Positions 10,032-19,685 of a stretch of DNA of 64,000 nucleotides are shown one piece after another. This stretch comes from Borovskyia barvae (Eukaryota; Euglenozoa; Kinetoplastea; Trypanosomatida; Trypanosomatidae), in contig JASAOM010001066.1 of the NCBI GenBank assembly GCA_030849085.1, forward strand, positions 64,828 to 128,827. The letters run 5' to 3'. How positions within the stretch are numbered: position 1 is the first letter of the stretch; every line of letters starts with the position of its first letter. The translations under genes were made by a program, and so were the position numbers. The notes beneath the pieces were generated by a model. The model had not been told where the DNA came from, made no database searches, and saw only the letters and a list, made by a program, of their open reading frames with translations.

Positions 10032-10679
10032 ATGTTAGAAAAGGCGGTACTCCCGTTCACCGAATCGTTGCACTCGCTGCTGGAGGTCGAGAATGGGCTG
10101 AGCGACGCCCCACTGCTCCTTTCGATCGAGGTAAAGGAAGTTAGAGACTCCCAAATGACAATGCACTTCACTGACCTACAGGTTCCTAAGGTACCCACAA
10201 TAAATTCGATCGAGCTTACCTCAGTGACATTCAAGACGAAGCGTGGGTCAGTGAGCCGAAAGGTTCACGTGCTTGCTCAACGGCTGGATCTGCAAGGTAG
10301 ACGCTCTGGCATACCTGTTCCACTTGTTGCGGCCAATACATGTCAGTGCACAGCTCCTCTCAGGTTCAAGATGTACGCTGGTGATCATGTGCGACTGCTG
10401 CTTATCGAAAACGGGTCAGGCCCCGGAGTATGTGACCTCATCCTTAGTGGCTACGCTATTCAAGATGCTGATTTTTTTCCCTCGTCACGTGGCCTAGCAG
10501 CGGCTTTGCTCTCGTGGGCTCCTGCGCCGTTTTCTTTGGTTGAAGAAGGAGCGAGGATTGCATCTAAGAAGCGAGGTCGATCTCTGGAGACAAAGAGCGA
10601 GTCGCAATCAGGCGACACTGATGATGAACCACCTCGCCTTGTATACGCTCTTGTTTATGGAGACGAGGATGAAAGCTAA
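10032..10679 (+). CDS. Conserved-looking hypothetical protein, first gene of the rightward array
   Basis: The protein has 215 residues. I do not recognise the family. The N-terminal two thirds alternate hydrophobic and polar residues, as in a beta-rich domain (LLLSIEVKEVRDSQMTMHF; FKMYAGDHVRLLLIENG; CDLILSGYAI), followed by an acidic, Lys/Ser-rich tail (KKRGRSLETKSESQSGDTDDE, then GDEDES at the end). A beta domain with a charged tail recalls nucleoplasmin-like proteins, but this is only an impression. The start is supported by a pyrimidine-rich stretch at 9973-9989 and an AG at 10007-10008. There is no signal peptide or membrane segment. Codon bias is weak, as for its neighbours. Confidence 0.8.
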   Translation: MLEKAVLPFTESLHSLLEVENGLSDAPLLLSIEVKEVRDSQMTMHFTDLQVPKVPTINSIELTSVTFKTKRGSVSRKVHVLAQRLDLQGRRSGIPVPLVAANTCQCTAPLRFKMYAGDHVRLLLIENGSGPGVCDLILSGYAIQDADFFPSSRGLAAALLSWAPAPFSLVEEGARIASKKRGRSLETKSESQSGDTDDEPPRLVYALVYGDEDES

Positions 10680-11163
10680 GACGTCGAAATAAAAAGTAAA
10701 CTGCTGCGCTTCTGTAATCATATAATATTTGTGTTTGACAAAGAGCTTTTCTCTGCTTGAATATAGCTTCCGGAGTGAATGCAAGCACGGTGCGTTGATG
10801 AGTCTAAGCTTCCTGGACTCACAACGACTCATCATTGGACCAGTTGGAATCTTATAGTGTCCATATTACCTGATTCCCCAAAAACAAAATATGTGTGGTG
10901 AAAAGGTAAATGCGATTGCGATGCTTCGTTATCTACGAACTGCAGATGTTCTCCACCTAAAGCAGAAGGCATCCCCGCTGACATAAGTTTCTGATCAGTA
11001 ATCGTGTTGTCCGTGCTATTCGTTCCGTCGGAGTTTCTTTAATTTCGTTTCCTTTTCACCCTCAACGACTTTAGCCTCCGACTGCGTTGATTGTAAGCCC
11101 TTTAGGTGGTTTTCACACTTCAGACTTGGGAAAGTGACATTTTCAACAAAGTCAGCATTGCGC
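10680..11163. other. Short intergenic region
   Basis: AT-rich and 484 bases long. A pyrimidine-rich stretch (about 11031-11072) and an AG at 11073-11074 probably give the trans-splice site of the phosphatase gene. No other feature seen. Confidence 0.65.
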
Positions 11164-12285
11164 ATGACGTTCACGAAACGAGAACGCCCTTGTGCGGATC
11201 TATCGACGTGCACACTTAGCAGCCTTCCTACTGATACGCTGTCGGTGGAGAAGGAAAACGATGTCCTCTATCGCCTGCTCGAGTTACTACCGGATCATTA
11301 TGCAAGTAAACTGAGCGACGAGCAGAGAATACCGGAGGGTCTCATAGTTCTGATTCTCCTTACTGCACGTGCCGTGATGGTCAACGAGCCGATTCTTGTC
11401 GAAATGAATTCACCCGTGTATGTGTGTGGGGACTTGCATGGTCAGTATTATGATCTGATCAACATCTTCAAGCGCTGCCCTCCATTAGGTGGGAGCGTGT
11501 TTGGAAGTGACTCCAAGAAAGCTCGCAAAGAATGTGCCTCTCCGGAGGACGAAGTGTATAGTTTTCTTTTCCTCGGCGACTATGTGGACAGAGGTGCTCG
11601 TTCAATCGAGGTTGTTGTAACTCTCCTTGCACTTAAAATAATATCATCGCAGCATATAACCATGCTTCGGGGAAACCATGAAGACGAGCAAATCATGCTT
11701 TTGTATGGCTTCTACGACGAATGCAAGCGCCGCTACGGGGTCAAGCTGTTCAAAATGTTCGCCGACTTTTTTCGCGTACTTCCAGTGGCAGCTCTGATAA
11801 ATGGATCGATTTTCTGTATGCACGGCGGACTATCCCCCGAACTTCGTTTCGTTCGTGATATTCCAGACGCACGTCCTTGCAACATACCACATTCCGGCGT
11901 CATCTGCGATCTTCTTTGGGCAGACCCCGAAGCTGATCTACCTGTTGGAGTGGACTGGGCGCCGAGCTCGCGGCGAATTTCGTCTGTATTTTCTGAACGG
12001 GTTCTGGAGCGTTTCCTGGTTGAAAATGACATCGATCTGATATGCCGAGCCCATCAGGTTGTGGAGGAAGGATTCCAATTCTTCCCTGATCACAAAAAGC
12101 GGCACCTACTCACCATTTTCTCGGCGACAAATTACTGCAATGAGTTTGGGAATAGAGGTGGAATTCTCTGCGTCGATCAGAGTGGTGTCTGTAGCATAAT
12201 CACATTGGAACCCCCCGATTTTGTCCAGCAGCGAGATATTATGCTTTTCCGAGATCCTCTTCCGAACCCAATGAACCGTGATTAG
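11164..12285 (+). CDS. PP1-like serine/threonine protein phosphatase
   Basis: This is a metallophosphatase of the PPP family that removes phosphate from Ser/Thr. The 373-residue protein starts at the ATG at 11164; the frame goes back only to a GTG at 11134. Metal-binding and catalytic motifs are intact: GDLHGQ at 89-94, GDYVDRG at 138-144, RGNHE at 169-173, HGGLSPE at 220-226 and RAHQVVEEGF near 295. YGFYDECKRRY (181-191) is a PP1 hallmark. Two features are unusual for PP1: an extra loop of about 20 residues at 107-129 between the first two motifs, and SATNYCNEFGN where PP1 has SAPNYCGEFDN. The N-terminal 30 residues are unlike PP1. It is probably a kinetoplastid-divergent PP1-like enzyme; the substrate is unknown. 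Confidence 0.92.
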   Translation: MTFTKRERPCADLSTCTLSSLPTDTLSVEKENDVLYRLLELLPDHYASKLSDEQRIPEGLIVLILLTARAVMVNEPILVEMNSPVYVCGDLHGQYYDLINIFKRCPPLGGSVFGSDSKKARKECASPEDEVYSFLFLGDYVDRGARSIEVVVTLLALKIISSQHITMLRGNHEDEQIMLLYGFYDECKRRYGVKLFKMFADFFRVLPVAALINGSIFCMHGGLSPELRFVRDIPDARPCNIPHSGVICDLLWADPEADLPVGVDWAPSSRRISSVFSERVLERFLVENDIDLICRAHQVVEEGFQFFPDHKKRHLLTIFSATNYCNEFGNRGGILCVDQSGVCSIITLEPPDFVQQRDIMLFRDPLPNPMNRD

Positions 12286-12773
12286 GTGTTCGATTGGTGA
12301 TCCTGTAGTTTCACGCTGCTGACCCATAGACTTGTTTCTAAGCGCTTCCTGCCATCATTCCACAAGACGTGGTAATTGACTATAAAAATGGATTTTCTTC
12401 GAATTCTGGTATCAAAAGTAACAGAATACAAAAACAACTTATCGGAAGTTCAAAGGTGCTCTGGAGAAAAGTACTCAGATTACAAGGTAGGAATGTGAAG
12501 CTGTGCACCGTTTGATGGAACTTATCGCCTCGCTCTAATTACGTTTTCGCACATATTTCAAACTTTTCATCTGTCTCTGATCAACTTCATCCCTTCTCGC
12601 CTTGTAGCCTCTCGCTTCGATTCCCCTTTTTTCTCACCATCGTTCGGAGCCACCGAAACAAACGCTCAACACCCGCTCAACACGGCAGGTTACGAGTGTG
12701 GAGTGCGTCGCACTCTGTATTCGAGGGATTCAGGGATATATAGAATTGCTTATCTGAATTTTAGAAGTTGACA
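12286..12773. other. Short intergenic region
   Basis: A 488-base AT-rich gap. An AG at 12763-12764 lies 9 bases before the next ATG and follows a T-rich rather than CT-rich stretch. Nothing else is visible. Confidence 0.65.
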
Positions 12774-14336
12774 ATGATTGCAGGGCTTCAGCTTGTAATG
12801 GAGGCAAACAGCAAGCTGTTAACCTCAGCTAAAGTGATGAACCCGCGTGGGTGCTCCATCGAAATCGACAACTATATTGGAAAGCCCGTACTTGTGATGA
12901 AAGGATCACCGTCCCAAACCCGCGTTCGAATCCCACGTGAGGACCGTCCCTTATCATCGCTGAGATTGCAAGATTCGCTTTTAGTGGCTCAAATGTGCCT
13001 CAATTCAATGGATCACTTTGCCCTTGAGATTGTTGTTAGTCAGCATACAGTCACACGTACAAAATTGGTGATAGGAACTAACATAAAAGCTGCTCGATTC
13101 GATGGGAATGCTGATGAGCTTACCACAGCATACCTTCCGCTGATTATTCCCCGCAGCAAGTGGGTACAGGTGGTCTTTCATGTTGCCGGTATTACGCAGA
13201 CTCTGTTTAATCTTCCCTCCCTAAACTGCATTGACACCATCACTCTCTCTGGCACCGGTAAGGTATGCTCCCTGTTCACTAGTAGTGATGAGCAGTGTTG
13301 CATTGATGCTACTCCAGAAGGGATGGCTCTCTTTGCGGTTCCGGCCTACGATCCACCAATTTGGAAAACTGCGACAGCGTCGGCAGAGCATTCTTCGGCG
13401 TTACCGGTCGTTGACGCTCGATGCAGTGCCTCGACATCTGCGGATCTCCCTGGTGGTGCGGCTGCTGCTCGTTGCGGATCATCACCTTCCACGTCGACAG
13501 TCGGCAAAACACCAACTGCCCCACCACGACTGCAACCGCTAAACGACGCTCCCTCTCCGCAACCGTCCACTCATCTTTCTCCCCTGACAGAGATGCTGGG
13601 CTCTGGCGATAGATCATGCGGCAAGAATGCTCCTTATTTGCCCGGCAAGTGTGACTACATCCGTCTTGTAGATGAGGACGATGCGACGACCCGAAGTGAC
13701 TTTAATGGCGCATTCGTCTCCTACGGAGGGGATCAGCATCGCCAGCAGGCGATGCCGGAATCCACAGCAAACCGGCCTTACGGCACGTCTCGGGGGACAG
13801 CAGAAGGGCCAGGTGGCGGCCTCAACGGGTGGGAACAACCCTCAGAGGAGCGCGTCGCCTCTTCCGCCACTCCTGCTAATACACAAGCGAGCAAGCCAGA
13901 TGTCTCTAAACGCCCGCCTCGCAAAATCCAAAACGGTTCGGGGTCCGTTGCATCGGCGGATAACGAGCGCATGCAGCGCATCATTGCTTCTCGCAAGCGC
14001 AGGATGGCGCCACTAACTGGCGCGGGCAACGGAAGTGGAGATGGCGGGCGAGGCAACGGCTCTCGCCGTCAGCAACGCATGCGACGCCGAATGCGGACGC
14101 TGCGAGCCAACGAGCAGAAAGTGAACAAGGCAGCCGCTGCAAAGGCGTTGATCGCATCCGAATTGCCTTTGGCACAGCGAGTCTCACTGACGGAGGAAGT
14201 GGTAGCTTCGACCCCTATATGCGGTTATGGTTTCGGCTATCTTGGTGTCCTCAAACCAAACGGAGAGTATGAGGAAGATGAGGACGCAAATCTTAACTTA
14301 GAAGGCGCTTTGACACTCTTGTCTGATGGAGAGTGA
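12774..14336 (+). CDS. CFAP20-domain protein with long disordered tail
   Basis: The 520-residue protein starts at the ATG at 12774. Residues 1 to about 170 fit the CFAP20/DUF667 domain: LEIVVSQHTVTRTKL (84-98), then LPLIIPRSKWVQVVFHVAGI (121-140), then LNCIDTITLSG (150-160), like the C-terminal strands of CFAP20 and closer to CFAP20-domain-containing (C3orf67-type) proteins. CFAP20 proteins stabilise axonemal and ciliary microtubules, so a flagellar role is likely but inferred. Residues 190-500 are Ser/Pro/Ala/Gly-rich and probably disordered, with an Arg-rich block near 400-450 (SRRQQRMRRRMRTLRA) and an acidic end. GC content rises along the gene: the domain part is AT-richer and the tail GC-richer. 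Confidence 0.85.
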   Translation: MIAGLQLVMEANSKLLTSAKVMNPRGCSIEIDNYIGKPVLVMKGSPSQTRVRIPREDRPLSSLRLQDSLLVAQMCLNSMDHFALEIVVSQHTVTRTKLVIGTNIKAARFDGNADELTTAYLPLIIPRSKWVQVVFHVAGITQTLFNLPSLNCIDTITLSGTGKVCSLFTSSDEQCCIDATPEGMALFAVPAYDPPIWKTATASAEHSSALPVVDARCSASTSADLPGGAAAARCGSSPSTSTVGKTPTAPPRLQPLNDAPSPQPSTHLSPLTEMLGSGDRSCGKNAPYLPGKCDYIRLVDEDDATTRSDFNGAFVSYGGDQHRQQAMPESTANRPYGTSRGTAEGPGGGLNGWEQPSEERVASSATPANTQASKPDVSKRPPRKIQNGSGSVASADNERMQRIIASRKRRMAPLTGAGNGSGDGGRGNGSRRQQRMRRRMRTLRANEQKVNKAAAAKALIASELPLAQRVSLTEEVVASTPICGYGFGYLGVLKPNGEYEEDEDANLNLEGALTLLSDGE

Positions 14337-14829
14337 TGCTCAAGAGGCTCAGCGTAGCGAGTGATATTTCCGCTCTGCTTGTTTCACACGCTATCTACCG
14401 TGGTATAGTGTGTCTTACCCTCCAAAGTTATCAAAATGCATAGAGCTCACAACGATAACGCTGATGTATCTTCACGTTCTTCGATCTTTACAGTGCGGGT
14501 GCGCTTCCCTTCCCCTCCCTTCCCTTCCCTCCCCCTCCCCCTCCCCCCCGCATCATTCTGGCTAAAAGCATTACTAGAAAGGGAAGAACACGGCGTGGTG
14601 AAATATGTTCATGTGTTGCCCTTTTCCAGAAGATTCCACGCACACAAAAATGCTTCTAACACTACACGCGAGGGTAATTACCCTTGTGGCCGTGAATTTG
14701 AGACGCACAGGTGGCTTACCAGTTTTTTAAATGTTAAAGGTGTTCTTGGCTTCTTTCTTAATGTGGGGCGTGCGTGCCGTCATTCTTTGTCTTGTTTCTT
14801 CGCTCTCCAGAGTTCTGCCTTTTATCCGT

Positions 14830-14885
<56 letters not shown>

Positions 14886-16662
14886 GCGGTGTGTGTGTGT
14901 GTGTGTGTGTATGGGCTAGTACGAGTTGTCGCGACTTCTGCTAAATGCCTTCCCCCTTTCCCTCTCGCTGTTCTCCTTGAGTGCTTCGTGCTGCCTGCCA
15001 CTTCTCTATTTATATTATTTAGCTGCGACGTTGCCCTCACGAATGTCTGCAGTAACAATGTCCCTCTTTACATCTCTCTTTATATTCTCCCTTTTGTTGA
15101 GGCTTCCGTCGTTGCGTGCTGGTGGGATGGTGCGCATCCGAGATCCACCCCAAATAGTTCGATTGTGTATCTGTACAGGTGTACGTGTGTGTATGTGGAA
15201 TGTAGCCTGCTCTCTTCTCTCCCCCAATGCGGAATTTTAACAACGGTGTATGCGGAGGACTGTGCTCTCTTTCTCTGTCGTTTCTTTTTTTTTTGCTGCT
15301 GCTGCCTAATGGTCGTGGTACGAGTCGAAGCCACTGTTTCGTTTTTGTCATGAGCGATGCCCCCCCTCCCCCCCTACCCCCGCACCTTTTTCGTTTGTCT
15401 ATTCGCTGAGAGAGAGAGAAGAACGTCTTGTCTGCCGCTGTGGCAGACCACGTGTACCCGCGAGTGAGATCGCGCTGCCGTCAAGCATCAGAAGCGTGTG
15501 TATAGCGTATCGGAAGTCTTTGACCAACTCTTTCTTCCTCGCTTTCTTTCTATTGAACGGTATCAGCGTGCTCCCTCCCACCTTTTCCCTTTCCACCACC
15601 GTTTTCCTTCTTCGTGCGTGTGCTAGCCGATGTGGTTTTGTCCCCCTCCTCCTTTCCCTTTCCGTTCTCCCTGCTCTCTTCTTGCGTCGGTTGGCGTCTG
15701 CGGCCCTTTTTTTTTCTGGAGAGCGGCCTTTCACGTCGATTCCACGCCTCTTTTCCCTTTTCGGGGTGTTCGCCGTCTTTTCCCTCCTTCTAATCCCTTT
15801 CTCTCCCTCTCTTTCCGGTTTGTTTCGTCTCTCAAGAAAAAGATACGACTTTCCCGTTCTCTTCAACGATGCCCCTCCCCCCCGCAAAAACGAGTACGCA
15901 AAGGCACGTGAAGACACATGAAAGGAGGGCAGAGGAAGGCTGCAAACACTTCCCAACGCCTCTTCCTTCTTCCTGCCTGACGCTCATGGCGGACTCCCTC
16001 CCTCCCTCTCTCCCACTGACACACACAAGTGCGCGGGCCGGGGCCATGCGGACGACAACGACAGGGAGCGGTGGCAGCGGCTAAGCAGGCAATAATAAAC
16101 ACCGAGAAGAGCCAACCTCTTAAGTAGTCAACACACACACATAGAGGAAGAAAAGGAGGAGGAGGAGGAGGGGGGAAGAGAGAGAGAAGTGAAGTAGAGA
16201 AGAGGTGTATTGATGTGGGGATGGAACGGTGAATGGAAACCATGTTGGTACGGAGACGGGGCGCACTCCCAGAGAAGCCGGATAGAGGGAATGCTCCGTT
16301 CTCTTCACACCAAGTGGCCGATCCCCTTTCTGCTCTTCGCCGCTTCCCCTCCCCTCTCTCCATCTCCCTCCTCCATTTCCTTTCGTACTCCTTTTCTCGC
16401 TCTTTCTTCCCCTTACCTGCTTGATGCCTCAACCCTCCTCCTCCTCCCTTTCCCGCGTGGATCCTGACTTCTGTGCCACGTGCTCTTCCACCTCGGCATC
16501 CCCCCACTCTTTTTTATACCCCTCTACTTTCCACTTCGCCCTTCTCTCCTCCCTCTTCTCTCCCTTCCTTTTACGGTTATACCTATAAATATGTATATAC
16601 CTATATATATTTATTTACGTATAGGTGTTTCCAAGGACTCACGGCCCGCACGGTACGCAATC
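14337..16662. other. Intergenic region where the GC-rich, CT-tract landscape begins
   Basis: A 2.3-kb gap. AT-richer sequence gives way after about 14.5 kb to CT-rich and GA-rich blocks typical of the rest of the array. It contains the compound CT-TA-GT repeat at 14832-14911, and a CT-rich block before L13a (about 16528-16571). Long open frames on both strands here are low-complexity Ser/Leu/Phe or Arg/Glu translations of CT/GA tracts and are not called. Confidence 0.7.
14832..14911. repeat. Compound microsatellite (CT)n(TA)n(GT)n
   Basis: CT repeats run to about 14867, followed by TA repeats to about 14885 and GT repeats to about 14911. The CT-then-TA order recurs at 29705, 43036 and 44406. 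Confidence 0.95.
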
Positions 16663-17331
16663 ATGGCCCTCCCCACCCGCAAGAGTGCTGCTCGCACGCA
16701 GCGCAAGAGCATCAAGAGGCACCGCCCCGAGATCATCGTGATTGACCTTAAGGATCACGTGCTTGGTCGTGCGGCGGCGGTGGTTGCCAAGCAGCTGCTG
16801 CTGGGTAAGAAGATCACAGTGGTGCGCTGCGAGCAGCTCAACATCGCTGGTACTGAGATTCGTAACAAGATCAAGTACCTGCAGTACCTGCGCAAGCGGA
16901 AACTGACGAACCCCACGAAGGGTCCCTTCCACCACCGTTCTCCGACAGACGTGTTCACGCGCGTCGTACGCAGCATGCTGCCCCGCTACACGAAGCGCGG
17001 CATGTCGGCACTGAACTCGCTGGTCGCGTATGAGGGCATCCCGGCTAACGTGGTGCGCACCGGCGGTCGCGCGGTGATCCCGCGTGCGCAGCGTCACATG
17101 TGCTTCCGTGCCGAGCGCCCTTACACCGTCCTGGGCAACATGTGCAAGCACGTGGGCTGGAAGTACAGCGACGTCGTCTCGAAGCTGGAGCAGGCTCGTG
17201 TGGAGAAGGCGACCCGCCACCACAAGAAGCAGGCAAAGCTCCGCGATGCGTGGAAGGCGGCACGGAAGGAGGCGCTCGCCAAGATGCCCAAGCACAACGT
17301 GGCGGTGCTGAAGAAGTTCGGCTACGCGTAA
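16663..17331 (+). CDS. RPL13A: 60S ribosomal protein L13a (uL13)
   Basis: The protein has 222 residues, the usual length for the trypanosomatid L13a. The start MALPTRKSAARTQRKS is at 16663; an upstream in-frame extension reads as translated CT/TA-rich leader and is rejected. uL13 features are clear: EIIVIDLKDHVLGR near the N-terminus, AAAVVAKQLLLGKKITVVRC, GPFHHRSPTDVF, and the conserved MLPRYTKRG and GIPANVV blocks, then a Lys/Arg-rich C-terminal helix. It is a structural protein of the large subunit. Codon use is strongly GC3-biased, as for a highly expressed gene. A pyrimidine tract (16528-16571) and an AG at 16623-16624 predict a leader of about 38 bases. Only one copy lies in the window. 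Confidence 0.98.
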   Translation: MALPTRKSAARTQRKSIKRHRPEIIVIDLKDHVLGRAAAVVAKQLLLGKKITVVRCEQLNIAGTEIRNKIKYLQYLRKRKLTNPTKGPFHHRSPTDVFTRVVRSMLPRYTKRGMSALNSLVAYEGIPANVVRTGGRAVIPRAQRHMCFRAERPYTVLGNMCKHVGWKYSDVVSKLEQARVEKATRHHKKQAKLRDAWKAARKEALAKMPKHNVAVLKKFGYA

Positions 17332-18896
17332 GAGAAAATCCCGTGCGCCGCAGCTTCCCTTGCTTTCTGCGTAGTCGTGTGTGCGCGTCCTCTTCCTGCT
17401 AGAGCGGTGTGTCTGTCCTCGCATGCGTGCAGATGACGACACGAAACACCATGCTGCATCTTCCTCCCTTTACCCCATCCTCCTTGTTTCTTCTTCTCTT
17501 TCCCCTGTGATCGAGGAAAGGCTGAGGAAGGAGGAGGAGGAGGAGGATGAGAGAGAGAGAGAGAAGTGAAGTAGTCCATAGAGAAGGAATGGAAAGCCAG
17601 AGGGATGCCGTACCGACTCAAAAGGAAGCGAAAAAAAGGGGGAAAAGGGAAGGCGTGAGAACCGAGGAGGAAAAAAGGGGCAAACAGGGGGAAGGACGAT
17701 GAGAGAGAGCACCACTCCGGCGTGCATCACGTGGCTCTCTCTCTCTCTCTCTCTCTTCTGCCTCATCCCCCTCACCCCCCTTCCCTCCCTTTTCCCCCCG
17801 TTTTTCCCCTCCTTTCTTCGTGGTGGGCCTCAGCTTCACGGCGGCATGTCGCACCTTTTCTCCTCTTTTTTATTTTCTCATTTTTCTTTGTTGTGTTGTC
17901 AACACGAGCAACACCAACAGAACAAACACCCCATATGAAGGTTGCCCATAAACATCCACGCAAAAGGAGAAGAGGTTGGGAGAAGCGCCAGAGAAAGCAC
18001 CTCTTCACCATCACTGATGGTAAGCCGGTCTTCATGGGGGCCTCCTCCCACTTCCTCTCTCCAGCTTTCCCATTCCACAGCCCCTGCACGTGATTACCCC
18101 GAGTCTGCGGACGGTGCAGTCGAGGTAGGCTGGGTCGGGCAAGGTGAAGGGTGGAAATCGCAAGAAGGCCTTGCTCCGTATACGCAGGTATTTCTCTCTG
18201 TGTTTGTGCGGATGTGCGCTTGGGTTGGAGACGGAGGTGGATGCAGTGAAGATACAGCACCGTGATCCACAACACCAGAGAGGAAGAGGAAGAAGGGGAG
18301 GGAGTGTGGAGGCGCGGAGAGAGATGGAGAGAAAAAGAAAAGAGGCCCCCAATGGAAGGGAAACAGGGAGAAAAGAAAAAGATGAGAAAAGAGGCGCTGC
18401 TGTGGACGGCGCCATTTCTCTATTTTCTTTTCCTCCTTATTCTTCTTCCGTTTCAGTCTTTCCGTCCCTTCCCGCTTTCCCCGCTCGCTTGCGCCCTCTT
18501 ACCATTTTTCCTTCCATGCCTTCGTTTCCGCACAAGCGCCCGCGTAGGCAATGACACGCGTTGGCCCGTCCGCCTCTTTAACTTCATCTGTCTCATTTCC
18601 TTCGCTGGGGCTACGATCATGCCCTTTTCCTATCCTCCTCTTTTTCCTTTTGTAGCTCCTTCTAGAAAGACGGCTGTGCTGTCTGCTGTACCCCCTCCCC
18701 CCCCTCCACTCGCAAACACGCACACGTACACCCTCATTCCATCCAAGAAGCTGAGAAGAAATAGGAGGACAACAGAGAAAGAGAGAGCGAGAGTCGACTC
18801 CGTACCATTCTCTTTTGACTGCCGTGTAGCACATCGTTCACACCGTCCTCTACTGTTTTCGTTGTGTTTTTCCTTCTCCCCCCCTCACTGCAGCCC
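17332..18896. other. Intergenic region, CT/GA blocks
   Basis: A 1.56-kb gap with GA-rich (17522-17565) and CT-rich (17734-17756) tracts and a strong pyrimidine tract at the end. Open frames are low complexity; no gene called. Confidence 0.7.
18845..18893 (+). promoter_or_regulatory. Predicted trans-splice acceptor, 3 bases before ATG
   Basis: A long T/C-rich tract ends at an AG at 18892-18893, only three bases before the ATG at 18897. If it is used, the mRNA leader is almost only the spliced-leader exon. Confidence 0.5.
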
Positions 18897-19685
18897 ATGT
18901 CCGACCCCGCTTCAAAGGATGAACAGTTGGCCGCTCATCTTCCAGGGTCAGCGCCCTCTTCGACCCACACGGCGAACGTCGACGAGACCGCCACCGCAGC
19001 CCAACGCACCATGACATTCGAAGAGTTCCGCCAGTTCTACGTCGCATCGAGGCAGAGCAACTTTCGAAACCGTCATGCTTCCCCAACCGCACCGCTTTCA
19101 TCGCCTCCGTCTTCATCCTCCTCTCCAGCGGATGGCACTCGCGCAGCAGTGACCTCACGGGATGCGGCAGCTACCCTCCGTCATCGTCCTCATGATCTAC
19201 AGGATCGCGGCGCTCCGCCCGCCGCCCTTGCCAACCCCGCTGTTCCTCCCGTTGCTCCAGAGCAACTCACGCGACGAGCTCGGATTCTTCAGTTCATGCA
19301 CGAGGGATTCCCACGATGGATCGACTGGGCTGCAAATCATCTCACCGACCTTCTTCAAGCCTTCCTCACATTCTTCACTCTGTACGTCTATTTTGGCATG
19401 AGCATCTATCGCATTGCTTTTCTTCTTGGCGTGTGTCTGGTGCTGATGGCCGTACGGGCGTTGCTGGACACGGTGTACGTGCGCCATGAAGACGGCGCTA
19501 CACAAGCCCCGTCCTTCCTGGGCCGCCTCTTCCGCCCTGAGGGACATACCGGGCCTGTTTCGATGCCGCGTAAGGTGGTGTACGTGGTGATGAAGTGCGT
19601 GGAAGCATTTTTGCTGAGCCTTTTCCCCACCTACTCTCTGGAGCATTTGGAGCGTGAACTTGCGGCGGACGGCATTGTGCGGTGA
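18897..19685 (+). CDS. Hypothetical membrane protein
   Basis: The protein has 262 residues; I do not recognise the family. Residues 1-125 are Ser/Pro/Ala-rich and probably disordered and cytosolic, apart from a short motif TFEEFRQFYVASRQ. Residues about 150-190 hold one or two membrane segments (LLQAFLTFFTLYVYFGM and IAFLLGVCLVLMAV). A further hydrophobic helix (VVYVVMKCVEAFLLSLF) is near residues 230-250. The architecture, a long disordered N-terminus with a hairpin-like membrane region, suggests an ER or other internal membrane protein; function is unknown. If the splice site at 18893 is skipped, the ATG at 19011 (MTFEEFRQF) could serve as a shorter start. Codon use is GC-rich, typical of the array. 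Confidence 0.8.
   Translation: MSDPASKDEQLAAHLPGSAPSSTHTANVDETATAAQRTMTFEEFRQFYVASRQSNFRNRHASPTAPLSSPPSSSSSPADGTRAAVTSRDAAATLRHRPHDLQDRGAPPAALANPAVPPVAPEQLTRRARILQFMHEGFPRWIDWAANHLTDLLQAFLTFFTLYVYFGMSIYRIAFLLGVCLVLMAVRALLDTVYVRHEDGATQAPSFLGRLFRPEGHTGPVSMPRKVVYVVMKCVEAFLLSLFPTYSLEHLERELAADGIVR

Noticed and set aside
15399-15956. Minus-strand frame of 185 codons
   Set aside because: It is the Arg/Lys/Glu-rich reverse of CT-rich leader DNA, on the strand opposite to the array.
16480-16662. N-terminal extension of L13a in the same frame
   Set aside because: The extra 61 residues are translated CT and TA tracts; the usual L13a N-terminus starts at 16663.
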